From Platycnemis pennipes (lineage: Eukaryota > Arthropoda > Insecta > Odonata > Platycnemididae): a stretch of 64,000 nt of DNA. Of the stretch, positions 46,043-58,520 are shown one piece after another. The translations under genes and the position numbers were made by a program. The notes beneath the pieces were generated by a model, which saw nothing but the letters and a program-made list of their open reading frames with translations, did not search any database and was not told the origin of the DNA. Position 1 is the first letter of the stretch; every line of letters begins with the position of its first letter. The stretch covers positions 112,117,271 to 112,181,270 of the forward strand of contig OW121851.1 in assembly GCA_933228895.1 (NCBI GenBank), written 5' to 3'.

Positions 46043-47066
46043 AATTTCATTCCTGTAAGTTTCCATTCCATAAAGTTAAGCTTGCAAATTCAAATCGTAT
46101 GGAATGTGTCATATTATGCGCGGACCGGTAGGAAAACTGGCCCTCGTGATCTCGTTGCACGAAAACTAAATTCAGTAGGAGGATGAATTCTAGGGGTGAT
46201 TAAGAATGTCCAGACATCGTTGTTGGACAACAAATATTCTGAATAGTTAATTGTCGTGTATCGCCTCCACTCGTTTCTCAAAGATCAGCTTAATCTACTT
46301 TATTACCTGCGAACTGCGTCAAGTGTATTTAACAAGGGTGAATAATCACAAATATAAATTATGGGATAAATATTACTTAATTAGGCAAACTGCCAATCAC
46401 CCACACGTGCAATCAGCTGATTCGTTTTATTGCCTTGGGATGGCAAACAGCGGTCCGCTATCCACATTGGGTTCATTTACGTGGCTCTAAAGTAAAATTG
46501 AAAATTAAAATATAACTATTTTAGTTTCGCCTGCTGATACCAAATTGTATTCATTTGATTGGACACAATTAGTTTAACATACATACAAGCTCTTTGCTCG
46601 CACTGATTGAAACTAATAAGAGCATTTATGTGTATGAATTGTGACTTTTCTCGCAAAGATATAATTAAGATAAATATGTATTACTTTAAATTACCCTTTT
46701 TTTGTATTTATGTATTACCCTTTTTTCGTAATATATTTATGGCTTTCAAATAATATGTGAATTGTTGCGTTTCATTATCAAAAGTTTGTCGACGCGAGGT
46801 GAGTTAACCTGGGTTTAGTGGAGTTAATTTCTTTTTCAGGTGCACTGTGGATTCTCTCTGTACATTTACTCCTGCCCATTTGGATTCTATGTTGGTTATA
46901 CGAGTAAATACGATCTCTTTTTGTCTGCGGGGAAAATGTCATTTTGACTCATCTGTACGGCAGTCCATCTCTCGGCTAATTTTCCAGATTCAATCGAGCC
47001 TAATAGATGGATTCGTTTCGCGATATTTTTTCTGCTCTGTGAGGAGCTCGAAACGTAATAGTTTCC
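46043..47066. other. unassigned AT-rich DNA
   Basis: No feature recognised. Confidence 0.4.
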
Positions 47067-47250
47067 GTTTCCAATAACACCATCACGAAACAGATCAGAT
47101 TCAATTTTACTCAGAAGCTTTATAATAACTTTTAATGAAATAACCAACCCACTTTTGTATTTTTCTCTTTAATAAAAATACTTGGGTCTACTCAATACGT
47201 TTCCAATGACACCAACGGGAAACAGATCAGGTTCAATTTTATTCAGAACA
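47067..47250. repeat. ~50-bp direct repeat, 132-bp spacing
   Basis: gtttccaataacaccatcac (47067) and gtttccaatgacaccaacgg (47199) are each followed by gaaacagatcagrttcaatttta-tcagaa. Confidence 0.85.
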
Positions 47251-49544
47251 GTAAAATTTTTAATCCGCGATCGTGCAGAGATTCCTATCATTAGGATCAG
47301 GCGAATGACGATGTAAGTAATACGGGGCTGTATATATTTAGGGAAAGTATACTACAATTCGCCCTTCGTAAGAGATTTCTGTAGGTCCACGGTTTTTATG
47401 ATCTCTTGACCTTTGCTTGGACGTCTCGTCTCTCGGGCAGTTGATTCTACTGCAGGAGTTTTAATCTTTTACATTCCATCTCCCTACCTCACGTTCGCCG
47501 TGTAATCAACGGGTCTACATGTCGAGCCCTCCAATTCGACTTTCTGGGAACAAAAGCTGTAAAATTTTTATCCTGGTAACGTTCTCTCTGAAATGATTGA
47601 GTAATTTTTTTCCGTTTATAGTTCGTCGGAACGTGCTGAGCATTCTAGAAATGACATTTTTGAGAAGGTGTTCATATAAAATACCTGGGTCTTTTTGATT
47701 TAATGAAGGTATTCAATGGTATCGTTGTGGATACGAAGAATTGTGTGATTGCGTGAAGGTTTTATTTACTTTAGTATTCTCAGTAGGAGACATTTTGGTG
47801 TCGCAGTACTTTTCTTATTAGCATTCTTTGTTAATCTTGTTTTATTCTGATGTTGGTCGTTTCAGTGTCGATTTAGAAGATAATTGTTCTTTTTTTCTAT
47901 TCTGCGGTCAGCCTCTACGAAAGAAAATTACATCATTCAGCCTCTTTCTCCCGTCTTTTGTGAAAGCGAGAGGTCATTTTTCCGAATGTACATTATCCTA
48001 GGGTACGTTCCGAAATTTCCCAGGTCCATCTCAACTGGATTAGATTACCAAAACCTTGTGTCGTTCATTACTCTCGTGATTTCCTTCACTGTCAGTCTCC
48101 ATCTCTGGCGTGTGACACAGGAAAATACTCTAATGGGAAAAGTTTGAGCTGAAATTTGCATTGAATTTGAAGCTGTGTTACTGTAGCGTGTTGGACCATT
48201 TGGGGAAATTGGGTTAAGTCACCGTGACAATGCAAGATTCGGGATTCTGGTGGTAAGCTCAAAACGAGAAAAAAGGGTGTGTGTTATTATTTGTTAACAA
48301 AGCCCACTTATTGCAAGTATGATCATATCATTCCTGCAAAATGAGTTAATTTTGTTTTGAATGCGATTACTTACGCTGAACGTTGATATGTTGTCAGCTC
48401 TCTTCGATTTTCTTGTTCCCATTGGCACAGTTTGTCTGTACTAATGTTCTTTGGACGTTTTACTTTAGAATTATGAACATGCGATCAAGATTGCGCCCGC
48501 CATATTTTTCTCTTAGCGTGATATTTGTCTTCAGTCTATGTTACAAGGTCAGTTAAAGATGAAATTTTGTACAAATGTGAAGTGGCGTGTTTTGGTAGTG
48601 GGACAGGTTGGTTTTGGACCAATACGTTGTACACAAATATTACAGATATAGCGCGTAAGATGTACTCTAAACTTTGGAAACCAACCGATCAGAGACCTTC
48701 TAAAAAAAGAGAAGCATCAACAACCGTTCGAAGGTATGAGATCGGTCAAGTGGAAACATGTCGCAAAAATTAAATAGTTGGATACTCTTTTTTAGCTTTT
48801 CTTGATTTTTAACCTCGTTACATTGCCAGTCCCGACGTTTGACTTCGGTATTAATGTTACTTCGTTAAAAACCCTTATCCTTCACTGATTAATTTATATA
48901 TGCTGGAAGTTGGTGTTTCGTTTGTTCTTATGGTCTTGTGCCAATATGTACACATCATTCCCTTGTTTACAGAATTTTGATTCAAATATTTTGCTCTCGT
49001 AATTTTTGCAAAAATGTTTGCTTAACTTTCGGGAAGTAATAAAAGCCGTCGGTTATTGTTGCTGCAGATTTCATTTCCGTATGATCTTCAGTGGGATTTC
49101 CTCTACGTGTTCTGCGGGTGATATACCATTCAGGAATCATGCTGTGCTGGCTGCGTAGAATGCAGGGGCTAATGTTTCTCGCGTAAAAATTCTCCAACTA
49201 TGGACAGTGTCGGAACTCTTGATTTTACTGTATGAATATCATCTCAAAGATAATGCCTAGCTGCAGTATTGTTATTTTATTGATTAACTAATAATTACTA
49301 TCTATGCCGTTTCGCATTTTGACTCCATATCCTGGATTTGAATAAAGATGGTAAAGTAAAATGTATTGAGAAAAGGGCATACGAAAGATCTGTCTCCGTC
49401 TTTTCCGGAGGTTTCCGAAAGCACGAAAAATATTCCCAAATGTTTGGGCATAGGAAAATGGCCGACCTTACTTCAAGAATGAGCCGCGATAGTGACTCCA
49501 GTACCTTCTAACCTCCTCGAAAAAAGTGTTGAGTCTGCGCTGGA
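47251..49544. other. unassigned DNA
   Basis: Short frames (47884-48147, 48525-48773) have no known domain. Confidence 0.35.
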
Positions 49545-49650
49545 ACCGGGACAACAAATGCCCACCATATTATTCAGGAGGGTTCACTTGAACCCGTGAC
49601 CTTTGGGTTGCGCATTACCGCCCAGGTTACCGAGACCGTCTGGAGCAAAT
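49545..49650 (-). mobile_element. tRNA-derived SINE family C
   Basis: Minus-strand cgcaacccaaaggtcacgggttcaagtgaacc carries a box B preceded by the cccaaaggtc phrase shared with 17830-17960; a box-A-like ggtaacctgggcgg lies upstream. Confidence 0.6.
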
Positions 49651-50114
49651 AACTTCATATCTCGTGAATGACCTCCCCCGGCACAACAACAACATGAACT
49701 GATGAACTGAGGCTTGCGACGACTAACCTGGAAATATCGTCCTTCTCCGCATTCCTCTAACAATTAAACCCTGTACCCATCATCCAACCTTGCTCCGACG
49801 AAATCTCTCTTGGTTTTCAGTTTCGATTTTATAAAATTGGAAAAAAAAACACAGATTGCTTACTTTTCTGGTGGGTCGAGGTTGGTCCCAAAAAAAAGGA
49901 CCTATTCAGTAAACGTCCCGTTGGAATATTTATTTCCCGAGAACCGCTGTCACTGCTGAATTCCGCCGTCAAATGGAGGCGAGTTAATTGCCGCACGGAG
50001 AAAATTGAGCGCAGAAATCATGGATTCTTCCCCCTCGGAGAGGATTTGGACCTTAATATCCGTCCTTTTATGAGTGGTGTTTTTAATGTTTTTCCGCCCC
50101 CTCACGTAGTAATC
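49651..50114. other. unassigned DNA
   Basis: No feature recognised. Confidence 0.4.
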
Positions 50115-50628
50115 CAGGAGCTACCGACGGTACCGCCCCGTGCTATGTGCAGATTTGATTATCGCACTAATCGAAATTAACTTAGTATCGCAAACGAATC
50201 GATTTATTGAACTTGCTTTATAGGTAGTAAGCTTTATGTACTGTACTCGGCTGTAAGTTAGTATTGAAAATGCTTTATAGTGCTTTAGTATCGCTTGAAT
50301 ATCGCGTGATTTCATATTTTACTTGAAATCGCACACTTTATGACATCACATGTTGCGTGTTACCTAATTTATCGTGATATCGAATATTGCTAGATATCGT
50401 ATTTGACAGGTTGTTTATGTCACATGATATCCCATTTCGCATGATGTCGCATAGCTGTTTATCTCGCATATCATGTGATTCGTCACTTTTCGGATGATTT
50501 TTTTAATTTGCCGCATGATATCAAAAATTACATGATATTGTGCAGCATTACGCAAAATCAAACCGCGTCGCGATATGATGCTCGTATCGCAGAGCGAAAC
50601 CGATTTATTTCAGTATCGTACAGCCCTG
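50115..50628. mobile_element. degenerate hAT-like MITE with atcgca/atgat repeats
   Basis: The right end, reversed, starts cagggctgtacgatact, a hAT-style terminus; the left end caggagctaccgacggtacc is a weak match. In between, tatcgca, tgatatc and catgat variants recur more than a dozen times. No 8-bp duplication could be matched, so the borders are tentative. No ORF. Confidence 0.45.
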
Positions 50629-51244
50629 CTACATACCCTCTTGTGGCCGCTCTCAAATACCGGGTCACCTCGTGTTTCCCCGAGTAAATTAAGGGAAAAA
50701 AAATATCTGAGAAATGCGCAACCGTTTTTCGCAGTCGTGTGCGTATGTCTCATCAGGCGCCATCTTGAGGGAAGGAAATGAAACTCTTTTGGGGACGGAG
50801 CGGGTCCAGGTAATCGGAGGGTCGGCATTTCAGCCCAGGGACCAACTAAATGGGGTCGCTGGAGGGGTTTGAGGATGAGGCGAGGGGGTGGGCCTGGCCT
50901 AGTCGTTTGGGACGAACCCCTCTGGCGCAATTGAGAGTGAAAATTAGTTTTTCCTTCCTTGGGCGGAAGCTGTGATTGGGGGAGCAGCATTATTGTCAAG
51001 CGCACTCGTTTGAAAACACGTGAAATATTATCGTTTTTGAACTTGAATTACTCTCATTTTTTAAGCTTCGTGTAAGTGAAACCGTACGCTAATTTTCCAA
51101 ACTGGATATCAAATCGTATTTGTATTTTTTTTCGTTTTACTTATCGCCGGAAGATAACTTTTCCCTTCATATTGGATCATCCGAATCTCACCTTATGTAA
51201 ATTATTGTTGCAAATATGCATTTACTCTTACCGAATTTACTCAC
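50629..51244. other. unassigned DNA
   Basis: The frame 50610-51005 (minus) overlaps the MITE end and has no recognised domain. Confidence 0.35.
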
Positions 51245-51440
51245 CTTTTATGAGTAGGTACCCTGAAATCCACCCCTAGGTTGTGTGGTGCAGGTGAATA
51301 ATTATCACCTATCATTCCCTACGTGCATGCAGTAATAAGTACATGCAATGCGTATCATTTTGTGATTACTATTAATATTATGCGAGACCAGCTCTACAAG
51401 GTTCAGTGACTTCTGGATGCATGTTTACATGAGGGAGATT
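51245..51440 (-). mobile_element. short repeat family B copy
   Basis: Reverse complement of about 51250-51300 (ctgcaccacacaacctaggggtggatttcagggtacc) aligns with the 3' end of the 7315-7618 copy. Diverged; right limit uncertain. Confidence 0.5.
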
Positions 51441-51469
51441 ACGTGAAGTCAATTAAACCTTTTCTTTGT

Positions 51470-51570
51470 TAAAAAAAATAAAAGAGAAGAATTATATAAA
51501 AATGAAAAGGTTAGTTGACAGGAAAAGAGTGGAGAGCTGCGTCATACCAATCTTGGGATTGATGACTTTT
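51470..51570 (+). pseudogene. RTE-like 3'-end scrap
   Basis: aaaatgaaaaggttagttgacagg, gtggagagctgcgtcatacc and aatcttgggattgatgac match the terminal ~100 bp of the family (KMKRLADRR-type coding plus 3' UTR). Confidence 0.75.
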
Positions 51571-52639
51571 GATGACGCTTTTCCCTCTTCGCAGGAATAT
51601 TTAATTTTTATTCACGAAATGTGCAAAATTAGTTTACACGCAAAAAATGAGGGAGAATTACGGTCATAATTTCTTAATCCTAAGTTAACAACTTAATTGA
51701 GATGCAATGCCCTAATTGGCTAAAAATTGTTTCAGTTGTATGTAAATGACTCAATAGCCTGCCCACTGGTTGCGGAGTATTATGATTTTAAATAATCATC
51801 AGTAAATCGGTATTTTAAGTTCATTACATTTGTATTTCGATGTACCTGAGAGGGGTGAACAGTCATATTTTTAAAAGCCATAAATAAAAGGTTGAGATTT
51901 TTATAGTAGTTTTGATTACGTTATCGCTATCCAACCCCTTAATTAAGCAGTATAGTTGCTAAACTGTAAACAAAAGCGGCCACGGCATTTAAAAAAGTAA
52001 TCTTGCGTACGCTGAAGGGTCTCTTGATTTTGAGAAAGAAAAGTAATTAAAGATGTGTTTTCTTTCTCGAGCCCCTCACATCTCTTGATGAGAGTTTTCC
52101 ATCCCAGAGTTTATTGGTCCGCCTTGCCCTGCGTGTGAGAGGTTTGTAATTATCCCTTGGGTTGTCCAGAGTGGAGGAGGCCTAGAAACGAATAGGAGTA
52201 TGATAGGGGTCCATGCCTGGCCTTGGAGAGTTTCGCGGAACAATATGTTGGCATAGGGGATGGCTGCAAATGCTTTGCCCTCCAGCGATCCCAGCTAATT
52301 TTTTTTAAGTATCTGAGGTCGGATATCTCTCGCGCGAGGCAATCTGCGATGACCTTTCCTCTCTAAGGTTGCTGGACAAACTTGAGAGTTTATCAAACAC
52401 TTGGCTCCTGGCGCTTCTCTAGTTATCCACAGCCATAATAGGCGTATTGCTAGCACTGGTAGCGAGGACGTAATTCAGAGGCAGCCTGTATCGCAAGATT
52501 TACGCGAAAGATATTGTTGGAGTAGTTCTTGAGTTATTCAGTTGTTGTGGATAATACCTTGAATAACTCATCGCTACCGTAATGTATGGTATTTCAGAAT
52601 TAATAATCGATGCTATATACTGTAGTAACGTTTGTGAGA
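51571..52639. other. unassigned DNA
   Basis: No feature recognised. Confidence 0.4.
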
Positions 52640-52930
52640 CCTTAGCGTAAGCCAGAGATCGAATTCGCGTGGTGCCTTGAGTACTAGTTTCCTGACTATG
52701 GTTTCGAATCCCAGTAGAAGCAGATATTCTTCATTATCATACATACCTGCCCCTACCCGAGTGCTGCGTGGAGTGCACTTCGAGGTCAGAGCTCCGACCA
52801 TCGAATGGGACGTAAAAGCCCTGAACTCTTATGGATTTCGGAGAGAGGAGTCTAATGCAGACAGCAGCTTCCTCTTCCCTGAGAAATCCCTATCTCTAAT
52901 TACCTATCTTCAATGGTGTAAATGATGTTA
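52640..52930 (+). mobile_element. SINE family A copy
   Basis: ctatggtttcgaatcccagtag supplies box B (about 52696-52712), followed by acccgagtgctgcgtggagtgcacttcgagg, tcgaatgggacgtaaaagccc and ggagtctaatgc, the same order as in the 28.6-kb copy. Confidence 0.7.
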
Positions 52931-53267
52931 ACACCTCTACTGTTAGTCGCCTCCCCTGTGTTACTACTACTTATACGGCCATTGAATTTACATATTTAAT
53001 ATACTCCGGGAATTGGTTTATTAAACATTTACTATCATTTATTATCGTAAGATTTGTCAGTGTCTCGAGAAAGTAAAAAAATCACTCCCAGAAAATCCAT
53101 TGGATGCTCAAAAATTCTACTGCAAATGATTTGAACTTTATTGAAAATACAGGCATGCATTTGGTTATTCGTCTACAAAGAAGTTTGGTGATGCAAGGTA
53201 ATAATAATAATACTTATTATTATATATTTTTGTGGCAATGCCACCTTAGAAAAACAATACAAATTAA
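52931..53267. other. unassigned AT-rich DNA
   Basis: No feature recognised. Confidence 0.4.
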
Positions 53268-53279
53268 ACTTGTACACCA
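53268..53279. repeat. 12-bp target-site duplication of RTE insertion
   Basis: acttgtacacca lies next to the (cat)n tail of the RTE copy and recurs exactly at 54503-54514 on its other side. Confidence 0.9.
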
Positions 53280-54502
53280 TCATCATCATCATCAAGGGTC
53301 AACAATCCTAGGATTGGTTTGACGCAGCCCTCCACTCGATTCTTCTATCGGCCAACCTCTTCATACCAACGTAGTTCCTTTCTTTCACGTCCTTTACGAC
53401 CTGCTCCATGTAACTCATACGAGGCCTGCCTCTTGCATTTTTCCCGTTCTCTTTTCCCTCGACGATTGTCTTCATCAGGCCCTCGTGTCTTAAGATATGG
53501 CCGATTAGGTTGTCCCGTTTTCTTTTTATAGTTTTCAGTAGACTTCTCTTTTCTCCCACTCTTCTTAACACTTTTTCATTTGTCACTCGGTCGACCCATT
53601 TTATCTTCATCATTCGTCGATAGCACCATATTTCGAATGCTTCCACCCTTTTCTTCTCCGCTGCTGTCAGCGTCCATGCCTCACTGCCGTAAAGGAGCAT
53701 GCTCCAGATATACGTTTTAATGAATTGCTTTCTTACTTCCAAGCTTGTATTTCCAGCTGTTAGTAGATTCTTCTTTTGATAGAATGCCCTCTTTGCCTGG
53801 GCTATTCTACTCACTATTTCTTTCTTGCTTCGTCCATCGTTGGTTACTCTGCTTCCCAGGTAACAGAACTCTTTCACCTCTTCCAGTCTCTGTTTTCCTA
53901 GTTTAACGTTGGTTTTGGCCTCTTCTCTTTTGCTGCACACCAATATCTTAGTTTTCTTCTTATTGATCTTCAGCTGATGTCTGGTCATTGTCCTTTCCAT
54001 GGTTGTTAGCATCTTATTCAGCTCCTTCTCTGTCTCTGCTATGAGAGCTATGTCATCAGCGAATCGTAGCATGCTGATTGTTTCTCCGTGGATGTTCACT
54101 CCAGAACACTTCTCCTTGACTTCATTAATGGCTCTCTCAATGTAAACATTAAAAATTACGGGAGACAGTGCACAGCCTTGTCTCACTCCTTTCCTTATTC
54201 TTGCTTCTTCACAGCTGGGTCCAGATTTAATCACAGCTACTTGGTTTTTATACAAACTGTGGATAATTCTTCGATCATTGTAGGAAACTCCAATTCCTTT
54301 CAGAATATCAAGCATTGAATTCCAATCCACGTTGTCGAAAACCTTCTCTAAATCCACAAATGCAATGAAGGTCGGTTTGTTCTTCTCCATTCTCTTCTCT
54401 ATAAGCAGTCTAAGGGCCAATATTGCTTCTCTTGTACCCTTACTTTTCCTGAATCCGAATTGATCTTCATCCAGGAACTCCTCTGCTTGTCGTTCTATTC
54501 TT
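53280..54502 (-). mobile_element. young 5'-truncated RTE-like non-LTR retrotransposon
   Basis: Exact 12-bp duplications bracket a 1.22-kb minus-strand copy that ends in (gat)n, shown on the plus strand as catcatcatcatc. The short tandem-repeat 3' tail, variable 5' truncation and an RT of this type fit the RTE group; related clades cannot be excluded from sequence alone. The coding part is open throughout, so this is the youngest of the 16 pieces of this family in the window and the reference used to recognise the others. Confidence 0.9.
53308..54502 (-). pseudogene. RTE-like reverse transcriptase, 5'-truncated but open
   Basis: About 398 residues: the DQFGFRKSKGTREAI box, IAFVDLEKVFD, GVRQGCALSP and the catalytic FADD (near residues 154-157 of the open frame), then YLGSRVTNDGRSKKEIVSRI, LLYGSEAWTL and the C-terminal GHILRHEGLMKTIVEG ... 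IEWRAASNQS. The endonuclease and the first part of RT are absent. The first ATG of the open frame (54520-54522) lies in host flank beyond the element, so it is not an authentic start; no functional protein is expected. The stop at 53308-53310 is the family's normal end. Confidence 0.9.
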
Positions 54503-54514
54503 ACTTGTACACCA

Positions 54515-55255
54515 ATCGGCATTTAACATGACAATAAGCAATTACATAAAGTATTTTATAAAGTATTATGTATACATAAATTATTATATATACATTCGCA
54601 AATACGTATACAAGGTAGGAAATTAAAAAGATCTCTTCCATATTTGTTGCATCTAAATTTGCATGTTGATTTATTTTCCTCCCCTCTGTTGATTGATTGA
54701 TACTATGGTAAATATTTATCGCATCTGCCTTCCTTCGTTTGCTCGTCTTTTTGATGCTCGTTTTGGAGGTTGTAATTGATATGTCGAAATGGTGTCGGGG
54801 GCAAGGGGGTTGGGAAGAATAAGAAAAGGGACCTGGTTACGGGGGATAAGTTTTTGGGTGATGGAAAAAGTGAGGAGTCCTGGTTTTTCATTTCGCTCTG
54901 TTTGCCCTTTCATTAGCTGACCCCAGAGGGGCAGGAACTCCTTCGTCTCCCCGATTTTCCCCTCCTCTGCACCCTAATTAAAGGGCTAATTGGTCGGAAG
55001 AGTGGATAATGCGACGGTAAAGAAAGGTCCCTGTCTTCACTGGGTCTTCTGAACGTCTCTCTCTCTCTCTGAATGACATGTGTTTGTTAATCAAAGCAAT
55101 ACTTTCTTTGAACTGCGAATGGAAAAATATTAAGTATATGGATGGTTTTTCGGGAGTTTAGGTCCTTTTTTGTGAAAATGAAAAATAAAAATTTTAATTT
55201 CAATCAAAAAAACTTTTGGCCGACTTTTAGGAAAATATATGTTTTCCTTCTTCAG
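54515..55255. other. unassigned DNA
   Basis: A (ct)n run near 55057-55070. No gene recognised. The cag at 53-55 of this block's end (55253-55255) is the left target duplication of the Harbinger element. Confidence 0.45.
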
Positions 55256-57136
55256 GGGCGGAATTCTGTACATCCTACCGACACCTATCGGTGTCGCTAA
55301 CTCCCCCGACCGACAAATATCGGTAAGAGCGATTCCGGTGACGCATTCTACCGACACTTGTCGTTCATTTTACCGATACTTGTCGGTAACGACGACTGAG
55401 CCTACCGACGATTTCCAAACCCACGCTAGGCCTTACCGACATGTATTTCGTCTCTTCGCCAACTGCATGCTGGGTAAAAACAGTGATAGATCGGTCTACG
55501 CATAGCGACGGACGTATGTTTTGATTATCTACGAGCTTGGTTTTGATGAATTGACTTGTGCAAATTGGTAGGTTTTCTGAGAACTGAGATCGTCCTTTAT
55601 TTGCATTTCCATATTATTATTAAGTTACAATCTTAACGGTATAATTCGCGCTAGTTATATTCGTCCTTAATTTGCAAAATTAGCGCATCCAAAACAAGTT
55701 TGCTTTAAAGTGTCCAAAGTGCGGAGAGTGAGAGGTGATTTAAGTTCTTTTAACCTTTATTAAATAAAAATAGTTTTATTTATAATTTTCTATTTACTAA
55801 GTACCTATATTTTTACTTCAATTACTATACTATTTATATGCAATTGCAGTTTGATGTATTTAAATGTTTGACGGTAGAAACTTTATCGCTAGACTAGTAA
55901 TGCATTTTACATCAGAGTGGTTGGTGTTTTTTAATTATCAGCCCAAAGAATGGCAGAGGGATATCTTGCTTTAGATCAAATGTTTATGTAATACGTAGAA
56001 AGTAGACTCGAACGTCGACGATCGTGCCGGGATACGAGAGTAAAAGGGAAGCCCACGACCCGTTTGAGCTGGACAACGAGGAGTTTATCAATTTATTTCG
56101 CCTCTACCCACATGTTGATTTGGTTCTCATTGAAACACTTCGGCCGATATTGCAGCGGGAGCGGTCGATCGCCATTGCGAGTGAGCAGTGTGTTCAGTTC
56201 ATTCCAATGCATTTTCAAACGAACGCAAGTCATTATTCACTTCACTGTTTCTTTGTCAGGGTCACTTTTACTTCCGTACCAATTAGTGTTCTAATTCTTA
56301 AGATTGCCTCCCAAAAAAACAAACGTTACTTACAAACAAACTTACACGTTAGCCGAATGCTGCCTACTACTTACTGTGATGTCTCTATAATTTGTAATTT
56401 CGACGAAGATGTGTACACAATTCTACCAAGTAATCTAATAAATATATTATTATTACATTCCTCCTCCATGTAGCAATTTCCTCTTGACCTGACTTGAGCT
56501 TCTCGACTATTGTTTGGACCATCGTAGGTTTTAATTTTTAATTTAATCTTGTTTGTGTACGTATAGTAACTTGAATATGTAATTGTTGGCTTAGTTAATG
56601 GCACTTGAATACAGTCCATCAGAACCATATAGACGTGTGTTATTTCTCGATCGTAAAATCGTATCCAATTTCGCAGTACGAAATCAATAACAAAGTATGA
56701 ATAAATATTTCATTCGAATTACCTACATGCAATCCCCTCAGTTTCAACTAATCCCACCTTTCATCCTGCCTTTGGTATTAACTTCTCTTCGACTTTACGC
56801 ATGATCCTTGAATGAATGTGAATCACAAATGATCCACGTCCAGTCCACTGTTGATTTCAAATAACATTACTACGCTAAGTTCCGATGAAATATTTCGCAT
56901 ATCGATGGTGCACTTTTTCCTGTTTGTGTCATGCTATATCATTGGTCAAAACGTATAGCCTCGCGCGCAGGTGCTGCTTCCTTACCGATAAATGCTTGAC
57001 GTCAGAGTTAGGTCGCTTGCACCGACAACTGTCGGTAGCTGGCGGGTGCAGAATAGCTCGACCGTCGGTACAAGCGACGACCGTCGGTAGCCACCGATAC
57101 CGATAGGTATCGTTAGTTGTGTACAGAATTCCGCCC
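55256..57136 (+). mobile_element. defective PIF/Harbinger-like DNA transposon
   Basis: The 1881-bp element has 17-bp perfect TIRs (gggcggaattctgtaca) and a 3-bp duplication (cag at 55253-55255 and 57137-57139), as in PIF/Harbinger. Palindromic accgacacntrtcggt-type motifs crowd both ends (about 55275-55445 and 57020-57115), suggesting transposase-binding sites. An N-terminal transposase remnant is at 56024. The catalytic DDE part is missing, so it is non-autonomous. Confidence 0.9.
56024..56200 (+). pseudogene. PIF/Harbinger transposase N-terminal remnant
   Basis: HDPFELDNEEFINLFRLYPH followed by VDLVLIETLRPIL matches the N-terminal motif of HARBI1-like transposases (DPF-L-dEeF---FRL---l---li--L-P-l). 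Arg-rich text just upstream (ERRRSCRDTR) is in another frame, which suggests a frameshift. After about residue 55 the frame runs into unrelated hydrophobic sequence, so the DDE nuclease domain has been deleted. The open frame continues to 56473 without recognisable content. Confidence 0.8.
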
Positions 57137-58456
57137 CAGGGCTAAAATGGGATGAACCACCGATGAATATAGGTAACATGATGTTTACAGTGCCAAATTT
57201 TTTGCAATATAATTTTTTTACCAAGTTTAGCGCCAATAAATTACACGGAATAAATTTTACATACCTTTAATGCCTCTTCTACACGTCCGCCTGCGCTCAG
57301 CGTACTTGGCTCAGCCTGAACGTTGAGCTACCTTCCTTTCTACACGAAGCACTTAAATCGACGCTTCGCCATCTGGTGCCGAAGTTTACAAATGGCATTG
57401 TAAACACTCAACATGATTGACATAGAAAATTATTGAGAGAATTGTGTAATTCTACTGGTATATTATCACTTTCTATTACCTTCGGTACTTTCCGGAACTT
57501 TTTCCCCGTTTCCTTCCATTGGATTGAGAATCTTATTTATCCAAGTTTTAAATAGCAACCGCGTTTTCGCGCCACACGAGTTGTTTAATCCGAACAAAAA
57601 CAAAACGTAATACTTAAGCTGGGGTCCCGAAGCTTGCTGAGCCAACCCCTCGGCTGAGCAATGTTGGCGCCTCTACACGGGGGGATCAGCCGTTAAGTCG
57701 GCTGATCCGGGCCGCTCATCCTAGCGTGTAGAGCCAGCATTTCTACACGAAGCACTTAAATCGACGCTTCGCCATCTGGTGCCGAAGTTTACAAATGACA
57801 TTGTAAACACTCAACATGATTGACATAGAAAATTATTGAGAGAATTGTATAATTCTACTGGTATATTATCACTTTCTATTACCTTCGGTACTTTCCGGAA
57901 CTTTTTCCCCGTTTCCTTCCATTGGATTGAGAATCTTATTTATCCAAGTTTTAAATAGCAACCGCGTTTTCGCGCCACACGAGTTGTTTAATCCGAACAA
58001 AAACAAAGCGTATTACTTAAGTTGAGGTCCCGAGGCTTGCTGAGCCAACCCCTCGGCTGAGCAATGTTGGCGCCTCTACACGGGGGGATCAGCCGTTAAG
58101 TCGGCTGATCCGGGCCGCTCATCCTAGCGTGTAGAGCCAGCATTTCTACACGAAGCACTTAAATCGACGCTTCGCCATCTGGTGCCGAAGTTTACAAATG
58201 GCATTGTAAACACTCAACATGATTGACATAGAAAATTATTGAGAGAATTGTGTAATTCTACTGGTATATTATCACTTTCTATTACCTTCGGTACTTTCCG
58301 GAACTTTTCCCCGTTTCCTTCCATTGGATTGAGAATCTTATTTATCCAAGTTTTAAATAGCAACCGCGTTTTCGCGCCACACGAGTTGTTTAATCCGAAC
58401 AAAAACAAAGCGTATTACTTAAGTTGAGGTCCCGAGGCTTGCTGAGCTTACCCCTC

Positions 58457-58500
58457 GGCGGAACCAAGAACCCTATAAGTTGTAAGTTCATGGGCGGAAC
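58457..58500. repeat. 28-bp micro-insertion flanked by 8-bp direct repeats
   Basis: ggcggaac (58457-58464) and ggcggaac (58493-58500) bracket 28 bases absent from units 1 and 2. Its ends, caagaac and gttcatg, are near-inverted repeats. Confidence 0.8.
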
Positions 58501-58520
58501 AATGGTGGCGTCTCTACACG

